DNA of 6,207 bases from Chloroflexia bacterium (GTDB lineage: Bacteria > Chloroflexota > Chloroflexia > Thermomicrobiales > UBA6265). The stretch is from assembly GCA_013696525.1 (NCBI GenBank), contig JACCYK010000446.1, positions 1 through 6,207 on the forward strand. The letters run 5' to 3'. A program made the translations under genes and the position numbers. The notes below the pieces were generated by a model. The model was not told the origin of the DNA, made no database searches, and saw nothing but the letters and a program-made list of their open reading frames with translations. The stretch's first letter is position 1; each line of letters begins with the position of its first letter. Positions 5,939 to 6,207 of this stretch are shown piece after piece.

Positions 5939-6207
5939 ATGACGATGGTTGAAGATGTGGTAAAGACCTTCCGCGAGCGGTACGGGGAGACCTGGACCAG
6001 CGACGAGGACGCGAATTTGCGGTTCTCGATCGATGTCGAGCATCTGATGCACGACATCAATGGCGCCCACTTGATCGGCGATCCCGAGCTGGACGGCGGC
6101 GCGGTCACGTTGCGGTTCTGGGTCGACCATCCGTTGCCGGATTTGATGAGCGCCGATCTTCTTGCTTACGAGATCTTTGGCCGGCTGAGCGAGGAGATTT
6201 TCTACAC
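5939..6207 (+). CDS. Unrecognised protein, N-terminal part (3' end outside the window)
   Basis: An open frame begins at the first ATG after an in-frame TAG at 5870 and continues without a stop to the window edge, giving 89 complete codons. A second in-frame ATG at 5945 is possible: GAGGA at 5930-5934 is 4 nt from the first and 10 nt from the second. The visible protein is acidic and soluble, with no signal peptide, membrane segment or cysteine. It looks like an alpha/beta domain: a helix (VEDVVKTFRERYG), polar strands (LRFSIDVEHLMHDI, GGAVTLRFWVDH), then a helix (SADLLAYEIFGRLSEE). I do not recognise the family. Third codon positions are G/C-biased like the neighbours, which supports coding. 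It is divergent from the zinc-ribbon gene across a 189-bp gap that holds only a weak -10-like TAGTAT (5870-5875). Confidence 0.7.
   Translation, partial: MTMVEDVVKTFRERYGETWTSDEDANLRFSIDVEHLMHDINGAHLIGDPELDGGAVTLRFWVDHPLPDLMSADLLAYEIFGRLSEEIFY

Noticed and set aside
1..6207. Search for an undescribed system, mobile element, CRISPR array or RNA gene.
   Set aside because: No direct-repeat array, transposase, terminal inverted repeats, or tRNA/rRNA-like sequence was seen. Nearly all of the window is explained by a suf operon and four neighbouring features.

Overview
The window is GC-rich, with mostly G or C at third codon positions, and densely packed with genes. It reads as ordinary bacterial chromosome. 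Gene content (SufB-SufD-SufS-SufU plus a Rieske ferredoxin, an archaeal-type dUTPase and GAGGAG or AAGGTGA ribosome binding sites) suggests a Chloroflexota bacterium, possibly Thermomicrobia-like. That assignment rests on general resemblance and was not tested by any search.

Positions 1-4829 carry five plus-strand genes for SUF-type iron-sulfur cluster assembly. They are sufB (its first ~40 codons lie before the window), sufD, sufS, sufU and a small Rieske [2Fe-2S] ferredoxin. SufS takes sulfur from cysteine as a persulfide, and SufU is the expected zinc-dependent acceptor. SufB and SufD form the scaffold on which the cluster is built, with the ATPase SufC. No sufC is visible and it is expected just upstream. 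The Rieske protein may be a client or an electron donor. The key residues of SufB, SufD, SufS and SufU are all present. The sufB-sufD and sufD-sufS gaps each hold a strong inverted repeat without a U-tract, which looks more like RNA processing or stability elements than terminators.

Positions 4830-5472 hold a 76-bp gap with an extended -10-like promoter, then a dUTPase of the dCTP deaminase superfamily. This gene is probably transcribed at least partly on its own.

Positions 5473-6207 leave the suf operon. A small zinc-ribbon protein with a GTG start lies on the minus strand, converging on the dUTPase gene with only 7 bp between stop codons. After a 189-bp divergent gap, an unrecognised plus-strand gene begins at 5939 and runs off the window end.

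No mobile element, CRISPR array, tRNA or rRNA was seen. I found no convincing undescribed system. The points most worth a second look are a SufU that lacks the insertion typical of its family, the two intergenic hairpins, and the uncharacterised zinc-ribbon gene.
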